A DNA stretch of 41,114 nucleotides from an uncultured Clostridia bacterium (GTDB taxonomy: Bacteria; Bacillota; Clostridia; Christensenellales; Borkfalkiaceae), in NCBI GenBank assembly GCA_947088135.1, contig CAMUFJ010000012.1:1-41114 (forward strand), given 5' to 3'. Under the pieces are notes generated by a model that was not told the DNA's origin, searched no databases, and saw only the letters and a program-made list of their open reading frames with translations. Of the stretch, positions 31,232-39,115 are shown piece by piece. Every line of letters begins with the position of its first letter. The stretch's first letter is position 1. Both the position numbers and the translations under genes were made by a program.

Positions 31232-32145
31232 ACTTTCTCCTTTTTATTCTGACGCTTGCGCGACCACGGTCTTGCAAGAAGCAATACGTACAGTCCGACA
31301 AGCAATATTACCGTTACCGTAATAATTAAATAACACGCCCACGCGGGGACTTCGTTCCCGAAAAAGGAAATTACGCAATCGAACCCCTCGCGCGTCTTTC
31401 GGGCGTAAATTTCTCCTCCCGCAAGGTCGGCGCAAATTTCGTCGATTGCACCGCCCATGAAATGCTCGTGCATGAGCGCCGTCCCGTAAGTCCCCGGCAG
31501 AAGGGAAAGCGCGTCGCCGATCCCGCTCGCGAGCGAGGCAATAGGCATATACGCTCCGCACAAAAAGCCGTAAGCCGCCGACACGATGGTTTCCACCGCA
31601 GTGATCCCGCCCTGCGACTTGATAAATTTACAGACGACGGAGGAGAGCGCCGTACCGAATAAAACGAGCACGACGGTATCGAGCACGACGAGCATCACGT
31701 CCGCAAAGGTGAGATACCACCCCACGATCGCAAGATAGACAAATCCGACCGCGAGCGCGGTAAAGCAAACTATGAGGGTTACGAGCGCAGTGGCGATGAA
31801 ATAGCCGAGCGCAAGCTGATAGCTCTTGACGGGCGAAACGCAGAAATCCGCAAACCGATCCGTCACCTTATCCTGCACCATGACGGAATTCGCCGAAAAC
31901 GCGATTGTCACCGCGCTCACCGCAAGCAGAGAAGACATCAGCCAACCGCCCGTGAACCCTTCCACGAGCCGTTTGGGAATTTCTATCCCTTCAAACACAT
32001 CCGTCAGACTGTCGCGGTAAACGTCCCCCAAAAAAGCGATAAATAGAAAGAAGAGAATGAGCGGCGCGATGAGCGAGGTAAAGAACGTGCCCTTGTCCTT
32101 GAAAAACAGCTTGCAGTTACGCTCAATCAAATTTTTCAGTTTCAT
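31228..32145 (-). CDS. ABC-2 type exporter permease
   Basis: This 305-residue permease has six or seven hydrophobic segments, with VQDKVTDRFADFCVSPVKSYQLALGY as the cytoplasmic coupling region. Between the last two helices is an extracytoplasmic loop (about 225-265; HEHFMGGAIDEICADLAGG). It belongs to the DrrB/ABC-2 membrane class. It overlaps the upstream ATPase by four bases, so these two form the first exporter of the operon. The C-terminus is basic. Confidence 0.88.
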   Translation of the reverse strand: MKLKNLIERNCKLFFKDKGTFFTSLIAPLILFFLFIAFLGDVYRDSLTDVFEGIEIPKRLVEGFTGGWLMSSLLAVSAVTIAFSANSVMVQDKVTDRFADFCVSPVKSYQLALGYFIATALVTLIVCFTALAVGFVYLAIVGWYLTFADVMLVVLDTVVLVLFGTALSSVVCKFIKSQGGITAVETIVSAAYGFLCGAYMPIASLASGIGDALSLLPGTYGTALMHEHFMGGAIDEICADLAGGEIYARKTREGFDCVISFFGNEVPAWACYLIITVTVILLVGLYVLLLARPWSRKRQNKKEKV

Positions 32146-33062
32146 ACCCGCTCCTCTCCGCCGAATGCGCCGATGGTTTTGCCCGTCACGCGCAAAAACA
32201 CGTCGTCCATTTTTCCTTTGGTGATCTCATAGTCGCGGAACAGTTCAGGGTGCTTTTGTACGAGCTCGGTCGCCTCCGCAGTGTTTTTCACCTCCAAACG
32301 GAAGGCGTCGCCCACCCGTTCCACGCCCGCCCCGAGGGGCGCGAGCTCCTTTTCGGCAACGCCGTAAAAGGTGATATAGTCGCCCGTATAGGTATTTTTC
32401 AGTTCCAAAGGCGTGGCGTCGGCAAGAATTTTTCCGCCGTCGAGAATGACGACCCGATCGGCGTCCGCCGCCTCTTCCATGTAATGCGTGGTAAGAAACA
32501 CCGTCATCTCCCGCTCCTTCCGCAAGCGGTGTACGATGCTCCACACCGTTTTGCGCGTCTGCGGGTCGAGCCCCGTCGTCGGCTCGTCTAAAATGAGAAT
32601 TTCGGGCTCGTGCACGAGGGCGCGGGCAATATCCACCCTCCGCCTCTGCCCGCCCGACAGCTTCCCGACGGGACGGCGCAGGATTTCCCCGAGTTCGAAG
32701 AGCTCGGTGAGCCGATCGAGCCGCGCCCGCCAAGCCTCCCCGCGGATACCGTACAAAGACGCGCGGTATTTAAGGTTATCCGCAACGGACAAGGGCGCGT
32801 CGAGCACGCTCGACTGAAACACGACGCCGAGCTTGCGTTTGATTTCGTCCGCATGCCCGCCGAGAGGCATACCGCCGATTTTTACGCTTCCGCCGTCGCA
32901 GGGCTGTCGCCCGCAAAGAATGGAAATGGTGGTGCTCTTTCCCGCGCCGTTTACGCCGAGAAAGGCGAAAAATTCACCCTTTCCCACGGCAAAGGAAATA
33001 TCGTCTACCGCCTTCACCTCGCCGAAATACTTTTTTAAATGTTCGATTTCGATGATATTCAT
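32142..33062 (-). CDS. ABC exporter ATP-binding protein (DrrA-like)
   Basis: This 306-residue ATPase has Walker A GVNGAGKS (36-43), Q loop VVFQSSVLD, signature LSGGQ (136-140), Walker B ILILDEPTTGLD (157-168) and switch His in TTHYMEEA. The C-terminal 85 residues form the DrrA-type extension. Its ATG shares ATGA with the stop of the small lipoprotein frame. A second, consensus promoter with a nine-G spacer run lies 34 bases before the start. No clear ribosome site precedes the ATG, so translation may depend on coupling from the lipoprotein frame. Confidence 0.92.
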   Translation of the reverse strand: MNIIEIEHLKKYFGEVKAVDDISFAVGKGEFFAFLGVNGAGKSTTISILCGRQPCDGGSVKIGGMPLGGHADEIKRKLGVVFQSSVLDAPLSVADNLKYRASLYGIRGEAWRARLDRLTELFELGEILRRPVGKLSGGQRRRVDIARALVHEPEILILDEPTTGLDPQTRKTVWSIVHRLRKEREMTVFLTTHYMEEAADADRVVILDGGKILADATPLELKNTYTGDYITFYGVAEKELAPLGAGVERVGDAFRLEVKNTAEATELVQKHPELFRDYEITKGKMDDVFLRVTGKTIGAFGGEERV

Positions 33063-33268
33063 ATTTTTATCGAATGCAAATAGTTTCCGTATACTATTAT
33101 ATCACTACCCCCCCCCTTGTCAAGCAAATTTACATTGTAAAAGCCCGCGGGTTCATTTCTCCCGACTCGGTTTCCCGAATGCACGCGTCCCCCGTCGCAG
33201 GAGGCAAACGCAAGCCCGCAAGCAAAAACGGCAAAAACAGCGCCCAAAGCCAACATTTTTTTCTTCAT
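33059..33268 (-). CDS. Small lipoprotein, poly-G tract in frame
   Basis: This 69-residue predicted lipoprotein has MKKK, a hydrophobic core and lipobox FASC with Cys24. A strong promoter (33302-33330) and an AGGGGGC ribosome site precede its ATG, so it looks expressed. The mature part is unrecognised and short. From Gly-Gly-Gly at about residue 52 the frame passes through nine Gs, which also form the spacer of the internal promoter. One G more or fewer puts a stop codon within about five codons. Its normal stop overlaps the ATPase start. It may be a small exporter-associated lipoprotein, or the remnant of a longer one. Confidence 0.55.
   Translation of the reverse strand: MKKKMLALGAVFAVFACGLAFASCDGGRVHSGNRVGRNEPAGFYNVNLLDKGGGSDIIVYGNYLHSIKI
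33096..33123 (-). promoter_or_regulatory. Consensus promoter with nine-G spacer, ABC exporter operon
   Basis: TTGACA (-35, 33118-33123), 16-bp spacer containing G9 (33108-33116), then TG plus one base before TATAAT (-10, 33096-33101). Both hexamers are perfect. Gain of one G gives the 17-bp optimum and loss moves it to 15, so slippage could change expression. Confidence 0.85.
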
Positions 33269-33301
33269 GATTCTGCCCCCTGTCTTATTTTTTACGGGAA
33301 G

Positions 33302-33330
33302 AGTATAGCACGATTTTTTCCGCCTGTCAA
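33302..33330 (-). promoter_or_regulatory. Promoter of the small lipoprotein gene
   Basis: TTGACA (-35, 33325-33330), 17-bp spacer ending in TGC, and TATACT (-10, 33302-33307) on the minus strand. It would read the lipoprotein frame and the exporter genes. Confidence 0.85.
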
Positions 33331-33361
33331 CGATTCGCCGTATCGCTTCCCGAAAACCGAC

Positions 33362-33394
33362 AAAAAGCTCCTGCGCGGGACACGCAAGAGCTTT
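33362..33394 (-). terminator. Intrinsic terminator of the gal-mscS operon
   Basis: A 12-bp stem with one G-U pair (plus-strand 33364-33375 and 33383-33394), seven-base loop, followed on the minus strand by a T run. It starts 12 bases past the mscS stop. Confidence 0.8.
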
Positions 33395-33405
33395 GCCGAT
33401 CGGCG

Positions 33406-34302
33406 TTATTTTTCTTCCTTTTTACTGATGAGGTTGACGTCGAGCTTGTTGTAAGGAATTTCGATGCCGACTTCTGCGAATTTTTTCGTCATTCTTTCGT
33501 TCAAGTCGAACGTGACCGTCCAATAATTTTCGTTTTTCGTCCAGCACCTGCAAACGAAATTCAAAGAGCTCTCCGCCTGCTCGCCGAGCCGCACGGTATA
33601 ACCCTCGTCGTGCAGAACGAGCTCGTGTTCGTCGAGCACGCTTTCGATGGTAAGCTTCACCTTATCGATATCCGAGCCGTAAGCGACGGGGAAAATGAGA
33701 TCGACGCGGCGCTTCTCCTCCGCCGAATAGTTTATGATGTTCCCGCCCGAAACGGAAGAGTTTGGAACGGAAATAATTTTGTTGTCGGGCGTTTTGATTT
33801 TGGTTGCAAACAAAGTGATTTTGATGACCGTTCCGCTCACGCCCGCGATTTCCACGAAATCTCCTTCCTGAAAGGGATGATTGGTGACGAGAATGATCCC
33901 GCTTGCAAAGTTGGAAATTACCGACTGAATGGCGAGCGAAATCGCCAAAGTACCCACCGTAAACAGGGCGACGAAGCTCGAAGTATCGATTCCGAGCACG
34001 TGCAAAATCGTGATAAGGTAGATAAAAATCAGAATGACTTTTAAAATGGTAACGAGGAAGTCGCCCGCGATTCCTTTGAGCTTGCCTCTCCTTACGATCT
34101 TTCTCGTGACTGCTAAAATGATCTTCATGATCAACAGTCCGATCAAGATGACTGCGACGGCGATCACCATTTTTACCCAACCGCGCTCGTCGATAAACCA
34201 AACGCAGAGCGAATTCCAAATCCGTTCAAAGAAACCGGGCTCCGCCGCTTCCGTGCCCTCGCCCGAGAGCATCACGGCAGACAGCAACGATAAAATATTC
34301 AT
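33406..34302 (-). CDS. MscS-family small-conductance mechanosensitive channel
   Basis: This 298-residue channel has hydrophobic helices at about 43-67 and 80-103 and a glycine/alanine-rich pore helix (VALFTVGTLAISLAIQSVISNFASGIILV, about 110-138). The beta domain follows (NHPFQEGDFVEIAGVSGTVIKITLFATKIKTPDN), then the C-terminal alpha/beta domain. The N-terminal 30 residues are acidic and extracytoplasmic. Such channels open on membrane tension and release osmolytes. The frame extends upstream into galE, but GGAGAAG before the ATG at 34302 sets the start. It is 22 bases after galE, so it is the tail gene of the galactose operon. Confidence 0.9.
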   Translation of the reverse strand: MNILSLLSAVMLSGEGTEAAEPGFFERIWNSLCVWFIDERGWVKMVIAVAVILIGLLIMKIILAVTRKIVRRGKLKGIAGDFLVTILKVILIFIYLITILHVLGIDTSSFVALFTVGTLAISLAIQSVISNFASGIILVTNHPFQEGDFVEIAGVSGTVIKITLFATKIKTPDNKIISVPNSSVSGGNIINYSAEEKRRVDLIFPVAYGSDIDKVKLTIESVLDEHELVLHDEGYTVRLGEQAESSLNFVCRCWTKNENYWTVTFDLNERMTKKFAEVGIEIPYNKLDVNLISKKEEK

Positions 34303-34324
34303 ATCTTCTCCTTCCCTTTTCGGC

Positions 34325-35338
34325 TTACGCGTTATATCCGTTGGGATTGTTTTTCTGCCAATTCCATTGGTCGCGGCACATCGTTTCGAGGTCGCGCTCC
34401 GCTCTCCAGCCGAGCTCGCGCTCCGCCTTTTCGCTCGAAGCGTAGCAGGAGGCAATGTCGCCCGCGCGGCGGGGCATGATCTCGTAGGGAAGCTCCTTCC
34501 CGCACGCCTTAGAGAATGCTTTTACCATGTCGAGCACGCTGTATCCGTTGCCCGTGCCGAGATTGTAAATATGCACTCCGCTCTCCTTGATCGATTTGAT
34601 CGCCGCAACGTGCCCCCTTGCAAGGTCTACCACGTGAATGTAATCGCGCACGCCCGTGCCGTCGTGCGTACCGTAATCGTTGCCGAACACGCCGATCCGC
34701 TTCAACTTCCCGCTTGCGACCTGCGCCACGTAGGGCATCAAATTGTTGGGAATACCCTTCGGATCTTCGCCGATCAGCCCGCTCTCATGCGCGCCCACGG
34801 GATTGAAGTAGCGCAGAAGCACTATGTTCCAGCTATTGTCGCCCACCCAAACGTCCTTCAAAATCTGCTCCTGCATGGCTTTGGAAGTGCCGTACGGGTT
34901 AGTCGTGGGATTGAGCTTGGTCGTTTCCTTCAAGGGAAGCTCGGCGGGATCGCCGTAAACCGTCGCCGAGGAGGAAAATACGAAATTCTTCACTCCGAAT
35001 TCCCGCATGACCTGCAACAAAACGAGGGTGGAACCGATATTGTTATCGTAGTATTCGAGGGGCTTTTGCACGCTCTCGCCCACCGCTTTGAAGCCTGCAA
35101 AGTGAATGACCCAATCGATTTCATGCTTTTTAAAGATTTTTACGAGAGCGTCCCTGTCGCGCACGTCGTTGCGGTAAAAGTTCACCTTTTTTCCCGTGAT
35201 CTTCTCCACGCGCCGAAGAGATTCTTCTGAGGAGTTGGACAAATCGTCGATGACGACGACGCCGAAGCCCCCGTTTAACAGCTCCACTACCGTATGCGAA
35301 CCGATAAAGCCCGCTCCGCCCGTTACTAAAACGTTCAT
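34325..35338 (-). CDS. galE: UDP-glucose 4-epimerase
   Basis: This 337-residue Leloir enzyme interconverts UDP-galactose and UDP-glucose with bound NAD. The N-terminal GGAGFIGSH Rossmann motif (7-15) is followed by the catalytic SSSATVYG and Tyr149-x3-Lys153 in NPYGTSK. Full family length. It lies 25 bases after galT. It supplies UDP-sugars for glycan synthesis as well as galactose breakdown. Confidence 0.97.
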   Translation of the reverse strand: MNVLVTGGAGFIGSHTVVELLNGGFGVVVIDDLSNSSEESLRRVEKITGKKVNFYRNDVRDRDALVKIFKKHEIDWVIHFAGFKAVGESVQKPLEYYDNNIGSTLVLLQVMREFGVKNFVFSSSATVYGDPAELPLKETTKLNPTTNPYGTSKAMQEQILKDVWVGDNSWNIVLLRYFNPVGAHESGLIGEDPKGIPNNLMPYVAQVASGKLKRIGVFGNDYGTHDGTGVRDYIHVVDLARGHVAAIKSIKESGVHIYNLGTGNGYSVLDMVKAFSKACGKELPYEIMPRRAGDIASCYASSEKAERELGWRAERDLETMCRDQWNWQKNNPNGYNA

Positions 35339-35363
35339 ACCCTATTCTCCTTTCCGATGATTT

Positions 35364-36851
35364 TTATTCGTCAAACCCGCAAGCGGACAAAAATCCGAGA
35401 AGCGCGTCCGTGCCCGCCCCGTCGCATTTAAATACCGCCGTGTTTCCGAGAATGTTCTTACACGCGCTCTCCACTTCGTCGCGAAGCGCGTCCTTCGCCT
35501 GCTCGGGGGAAAGCCTTCCGCCCCGCATGAGCCGCCCGATCGCGGGCACAAAGATCTTCATATCCTCCCCGAGCGCGCCCTCGCGGAACTTGCGCTCGCC
35601 CGTGAGATATCCTTCGATCTCGCCGAGCTGACGCTTCAAGCGCGCGGGCAACACGAACAGCCCCATCGCCTCGATGAGCCCGATCGACTCGCTTTTGATA
35701 TGGTGATACTCCGCGTGCGCGTGGAAGATCCCGCCGGGGTGTTCCTCGCTCGTGCGGTTATTGCGCAAGATGATGTCCAATAGATATCCGTTCTTAGTCT
35801 TGCGCGCTATCAGGCTCGCCGTATTGTGTACTTCGTCCGTGCGGGGAAGAATGCCGAGCGCGGCGTTTTCGTAAGTTTCCCAAGCGGTGAATATATCTTG
35901 TGCGAGCGCGGCGACTTCCTTGCGGTTTTCGCCCTCCAAACGGATCGCCGTATTGTACCAATCCACCACGCCCGCCTTAACCTTAGGGAAGCGTTTGCTT
36001 TTGAGGGGAATACGGATCCCCGCGCGTTGCATGGGCAATACGTATCCGCCGCCCTGATAGTGGTTGTGCATGAGTATAGAACCGCCTACGCGGGGCAAAG
36101 GCGCGTTGTTTCCCAAAAAGTAGTGCGGGAATTTTTCCACGAAATCGAAAAGGTGCTCCGCCGTGTTTCCGTCGAGCTTCATAGGCGTATGCGCGCAGGA
36201 AATGGCAATGCCGTGCTCGTTGAAATAGGCGTAGGGCGAATACTGCCAAAACCATTCTTCGCCGTTTAATTGCAACGATACCGTACGCATATTCCGCCGA
36301 GAAAAACCCGCCCGCTCGAAGCCTTCGTTATCCCTGCAAATAATACATTTGGGATAGTCGGTGCTCACCGTTTTGAGTTGTTTGGCAAGGTCCTTATTGT
36401 TCTTTTCGGGCTTTGACAGGTTGATGGTGATTTCCAACCTGCCGTCCTTACTCAACCACTTTAAATTTTTGTCGATCGCGCTCTTCTTTACGTAATCCGA
36501 CCGTATCGCATACGAATACAGCCACTCCGTTCCCGCGCGGGGAGAATGTTCGCAGTGAACCCAAAACGCGTTTTCCACCTCGCTCGGGCGAAGCATCACC
36601 GCGTCCATGAGCCGTTCGCCCAAAACGGCGGGGTCGAATTCAACGCCCTCCCGTTCGAGGCAATCGAAAATATTTTGCAAAATACCGTCGGGAAGCGCGG
36701 GCAGTTCCCCTTCCGCTTTCCCCTCGCCGTAGGAGGAGATTCCCAGCGCGCTCAAAATACGGTTGCGCGCATACAGCTCGTCCCGCTTATCAAGTCCCAA
36801 ATAGCGTTCCGCATAAGTAAGAAGTTCCGCGATCCCGTTATCAAGCGTCAT
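35364..36851 (-). CDS. galT: Galactose-1-phosphate uridylyltransferase (class II)
   Basis: This 495-residue enzyme exchanges UMP between UDP-glucose and galactose 1-phosphate. It is of the Gram-positive class II, longer than the E. coli type. Visible family segments are NAFWVHCEHSPRAGTEWLYSYAIRSDY, the active-site MHNHYQGGGYVLPM (His262, His264), and ISCAHTPMKLDGN. The frame is open well upstream, over the esterase gene. The ATG at 36851, with GAGAGG before it, yields the normal N-terminus. It lies 17 bases after the esterase gene. Confidence 0.92.
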   Translation of the reverse strand: MTLDNGIAELLTYAERYLGLDKRDELYARNRILSALGISSYGEGKAEGELPALPDGILQNIFDCLEREGVEFDPAVLGERLMDAVMLRPSEVENAFWVHCEHSPRAGTEWLYSYAIRSDYVKKSAIDKNLKWLSKDGRLEITINLSKPEKNNKDLAKQLKTVSTDYPKCIICRDNEGFERAGFSRRNMRTVSLQLNGEEWFWQYSPYAYFNEHGIAISCAHTPMKLDGNTAEHLFDFVEKFPHYFLGNNAPLPRVGGSILMHNHYQGGGYVLPMQRAGIRIPLKSKRFPKVKAGVVDWYNTAIRLEGENRKEVAALAQDIFTAWETYENAALGILPRTDEVHNTASLIARKTKNGYLLDIILRNNRTSEEHPGGIFHAHAEYHHIKSESIGLIEAMGLFVLPARLKRQLGEIEGYLTGERKFREGALGEDMKIFVPAIGRLMRGGRLSPEQAKDALRDEVESACKNILGNTAVFKCDGAGTDALLGFLSACGFDE

Positions 36852-36868
36852 AGTCCTCTCCCTATTTT

Positions 36869-37720
36869 CTATTGTTTCGCAGGCAGGGAAACCACCGCAA
36901 AGCCCCTGTTTTTGAGCCAAGTCAGCGCGAGGTCTACCCAAACCGCAATTTCGGGCAAGATGTAATTTTCGTCGTCCGTGTTTCCCGTTTCGTGGTTGGC
37001 AAGAGACAGCCCGTGCCGCCCGTGTTCGAAGATATGAAGCTCGAAGGGCACTCCCGCTTTCCGATAAGCAGAAGCAAGCAGGAGCGAATTTTCCGCCAAA
37101 ACGCAGTCGTCCGTCTGGGTGTGCCAAATAAACGCGGGAGGCGTGTCTTTCGTCACGCGGCGTTCGAGCGAAAGTTTTTCGCGGAGCGCGGGATCTCCTC
37201 CCGAAATAACGTTGTGCGTCCCCTCGTGCAAGATCCCCTCCTGCGAGGAAATCACGGGATAGCTCAAAATCGCCGCGTCGGGACGGAGGGTTTCGGACGG
37301 AACGCCCATAAGCTTTGCGCCTTCTTCATAAAGCGTTGCAAGGCTGCACGCCAAATGCCCGCCGGCGGAAAAGCCCATTACCGCGATATGATGCGGATCG
37401 ACGCCGAAACGCGCGGCGTTTTCACGGATATATTTGATTGCCATGCACGCCTGCAACAGGGGCGCAGGGTGCGGGGTGCGGATTTCGTAATCGAGAACGA
37501 ACGCCGCATAGCCCGCCGTCATGAAACGGATCGCAAGCGGTTCCGCCTCCCGTTCCGAACAATACTCATACCCGCCGCCCGGACATACGATGACCGCAGG
37601 GCGGGTCTTGGGACGAAGCTCCTGCGTGGAATGAGGGACGTAGATATGCAAAAAGCCCTTTTGAAAGCTCCCGCGCGCCCGTCCGTTCACTGCGTATAAA
37701 TCTACGGTTTCGTAAATCAT
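36869..37720 (-). CDS. Alpha/beta-hydrolase, acetyl-esterase-like
   Basis: This 283-residue cytoplasmic esterase has an oxyanion segment CPGGGYEYC, nucleophile Ser118 in GFSAGGHLA, an Asp in HTQTDDCV and His in EHGRHGLSLA. This completes the catalytic triad of the BD-FAE/acetylxylan-esterase-like group. No signal peptide. Its ATG overlaps the galK stop by ATGA, so it belongs to the galactose operon. It might remove acetyl groups from imported galacto-oligosaccharides before the Leloir steps; that role is an inference from position. Confidence 0.85.
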   Translation of the reverse strand: MIYETVDLYAVNGRARGSFQKGFLHIYVPHSTQELRPKTRPAVIVCPGGGYEYCSEREAEPLAIRFMTAGYAAFVLDYEIRTPHPAPLLQACMAIKYIRENAARFGVDPHHIAVMGFSAGGHLACSLATLYEEGAKLMGVPSETLRPDAAILSYPVISSQEGILHEGTHNVISGGDPALREKLSLERRVTKDTPPAFIWHTQTDDCVLAENSLLLASAYRKAGVPFELHIFEHGRHGLSLANHETGNTDDENYILPEIAVWVDLALTWLKNRGFAVVSLPAKQ

Positions 37721-38877
37721 GCTTCCGCCCTCCCTTCGTCGATAATGCCGTCCGCAACCTCCGCAACGTAGAAGGTAGGCGCATAGCCGATCTTTTCGGT
37801 ATATTCTTTGCCGACGTTCTCTTGGAATCGCTCCAAGCCCGTCTTGCGCACAAGGCTCACGGTACAGCCGCCGAAACCCGCGCCCGTCATGCGCGAACCC
37901 AAGCACTCGGGGGAATTCTGCGCCGCCTCCGCAAGCGCGTCGAGCTCCTTGCCCGTTACCTCGTAATCCTCTTTCAAGGAACGGTGCGATTCGTTCAAGA
38001 GCCTGCCGAAGAGCTCCAAATCGCCCGTTTTAAGCGCCTCCGCACTCCTCAGCACCCTGTCGCACTCGCCCACGACGTGGCGCGCGCGGCGGTACAGCAA
38101 GGGAGTGAGCACCGAGCGGTTTTCTTCGACCTGATAAGGTTTTACGTCCGCGAGGCAGGAAATGCCCGAAATGCGTTTTTGAAGCAAGGACAAAGCCTTA
38201 TCCACCTCGCTGCGGCGTTCGTTGTATTTGCTCTCCACGAGGTTGTGCGGTTTATTGCAGTTGGTGAGCACGAGCACGCACTCCTTCAAGTCGAGGGGCA
38301 ACAGCTCGTAATCCAAAGTCGCGCAGTCTAAAAGGAGAGCGTGTTTTTCCTTGCCGTTCGCCGAGGCAAACTGATCCATGATCCCGCAGTTTACACCGCA
38401 GTAATTGTTCTCCGCCTTCTGCGCAAGGACGGCAAGCTCTTTCTTGTCGATTTTGTTTCCGCCCGTTTTGGCAAGCGCGTATGCGGTAACGACTTCGATT
38501 GCCGCCGAGGAGGAAAGCCCGGACCCGAACGGCACCGTGCAGTCGTATAATATATCGCAACCTACAAGATTGTAGCCCGCCTTTTTCATCTCGTCGGCAA
38601 CGCCCGCCTGATAGTTGCCCCATTTGAGCGCTTTATAGTTTTCGAGCGCGTTCAAATCGATTTCGGCACGCGCGGAAATATCCGTCGCGGCGACGCGGAG
38701 AAGGTTGGTTCCGTTCTTGCGCACCGCCACGCGACATTTCAGCGAAAGCGCCGCGGGAAGCACCTTGCCGCCGCAATAATCCACGTGCTCACCGATCAAA
38801 TTCACCCTTCCTGCCGCAGAATAGACCTCCTCCGCAGGCGCGCCGAATATTTCCCGAAACATCGTAACTAATTGCAT
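37717..38877 (-). CDS. galK: Galactokinase
   Basis: This 386-residue GHMP-family kinase makes galactose 1-phosphate from galactose and ATP. Motifs are the galactokinase signature GRVNLIGEHVDYCGG (23-37), the ATP-binding PFGSGLSSSAAIEV and the C-terminal MTGAGFGGCTVSLV. Length is normal. First gene of the operon, 38 bases below a full-consensus promoter, with AGAGGG before the ATG. Confidence 0.96.
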   Translation of the reverse strand: MQLVTMFREIFGAPAEEVYSAAGRVNLIGEHVDYCGGKVLPAALSLKCRVAVRKNGTNLLRVAATDISARAEIDLNALENYKALKWGNYQAGVADEMKKAGYNLVGCDILYDCTVPFGSGLSSSAAIEVVTAYALAKTGGNKIDKKELAVLAQKAENNYCGVNCGIMDQFASANGKEKHALLLDCATLDYELLPLDLKECVLVLTNCNKPHNLVESKYNERRSEVDKALSLLQKRISGISCLADVKPYQVEENRSVLTPLLYRRARHVVGECDRVLRSAEALKTGDLELFGRLLNESHRSLKEDYEVTGKELDALAEAAQNSPECLGSRMTGAGFGGCTVSLVRKTGLERFQENVGKEYTEKIGYAPTFYVAEVADGIIDEGRAEA

Positions 38878-38915
38878 TGATACCCTCTCTATTTTATCAT
38901 ATTTTGATTAACGTA

Positions 38916-38944
38916 ATTATAACTGATTTTTGGCGACCTGTCAA
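38916..38944 (-). promoter_or_regulatory. Consensus promoter of the galactose operon
   Basis: TTGACA (-35, 38939-38944), 17-bp spacer and TATAAT (-10, 38916-38921) on the minus strand: all twelve core positions match. A promoter this strong usually needs a repressor. An ATTA-ACG-TAAT dyad (38907-38917) lies at the start site and may be its operator. Confidence 0.93.
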
Positions 38945-39036
38945 TCCTTTCCGAATAATTTTAATCGGGGCAAGATATTTCCCGCAAGCAACAAAAAAGT
39001 ATAATTATTTTCATTTCGTACCGTTGCGCCATGTGC

Positions 39037-39056
39037 GTCATTCTGAGGGATCCCTC
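39037..39056. repeat. GTCATTCTGAG-type repeat fragment with a 12-bp palindrome
   Basis: GTCATTCTGAG (39037-39047) resembles the common dispersed bacterial intergenic element. It joins GAGGGATCCCTC (39045-39056), a perfect palindrome. A related GTCATTCCGAA stretch is at 28560. Copy number cannot be judged from this window. Confidence 0.35.
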
Positions 39057-39072
39057 TTTCAATAACAGATAA

Positions 39073-39100
39073 ATGCCCCGCGCAATCGTGCGCGGGGCAT
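39073..39100 (-). terminator. Terminator after rnpB
   Basis: A 12-bp perfect GC-rich stem ATGCCCCGCGCA/TGCGCGGGGCAT with a four-base loop. On the minus strand a broken T run follows the stem; on the plus strand there is CTTTCTTTTT. It lies 16 bases past the rnpB 3' end. Confidence 0.75.
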
Positions 39101-39115
39101 CTTTCTTTTTAGGTT

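Noticed and set aside
36852..37127. Upstream extension of the galT frame
   Set aside because: It lies inside the esterase gene and in poorly structured sequence. The ATG at 36851 has a ribosome site and gives the family start.
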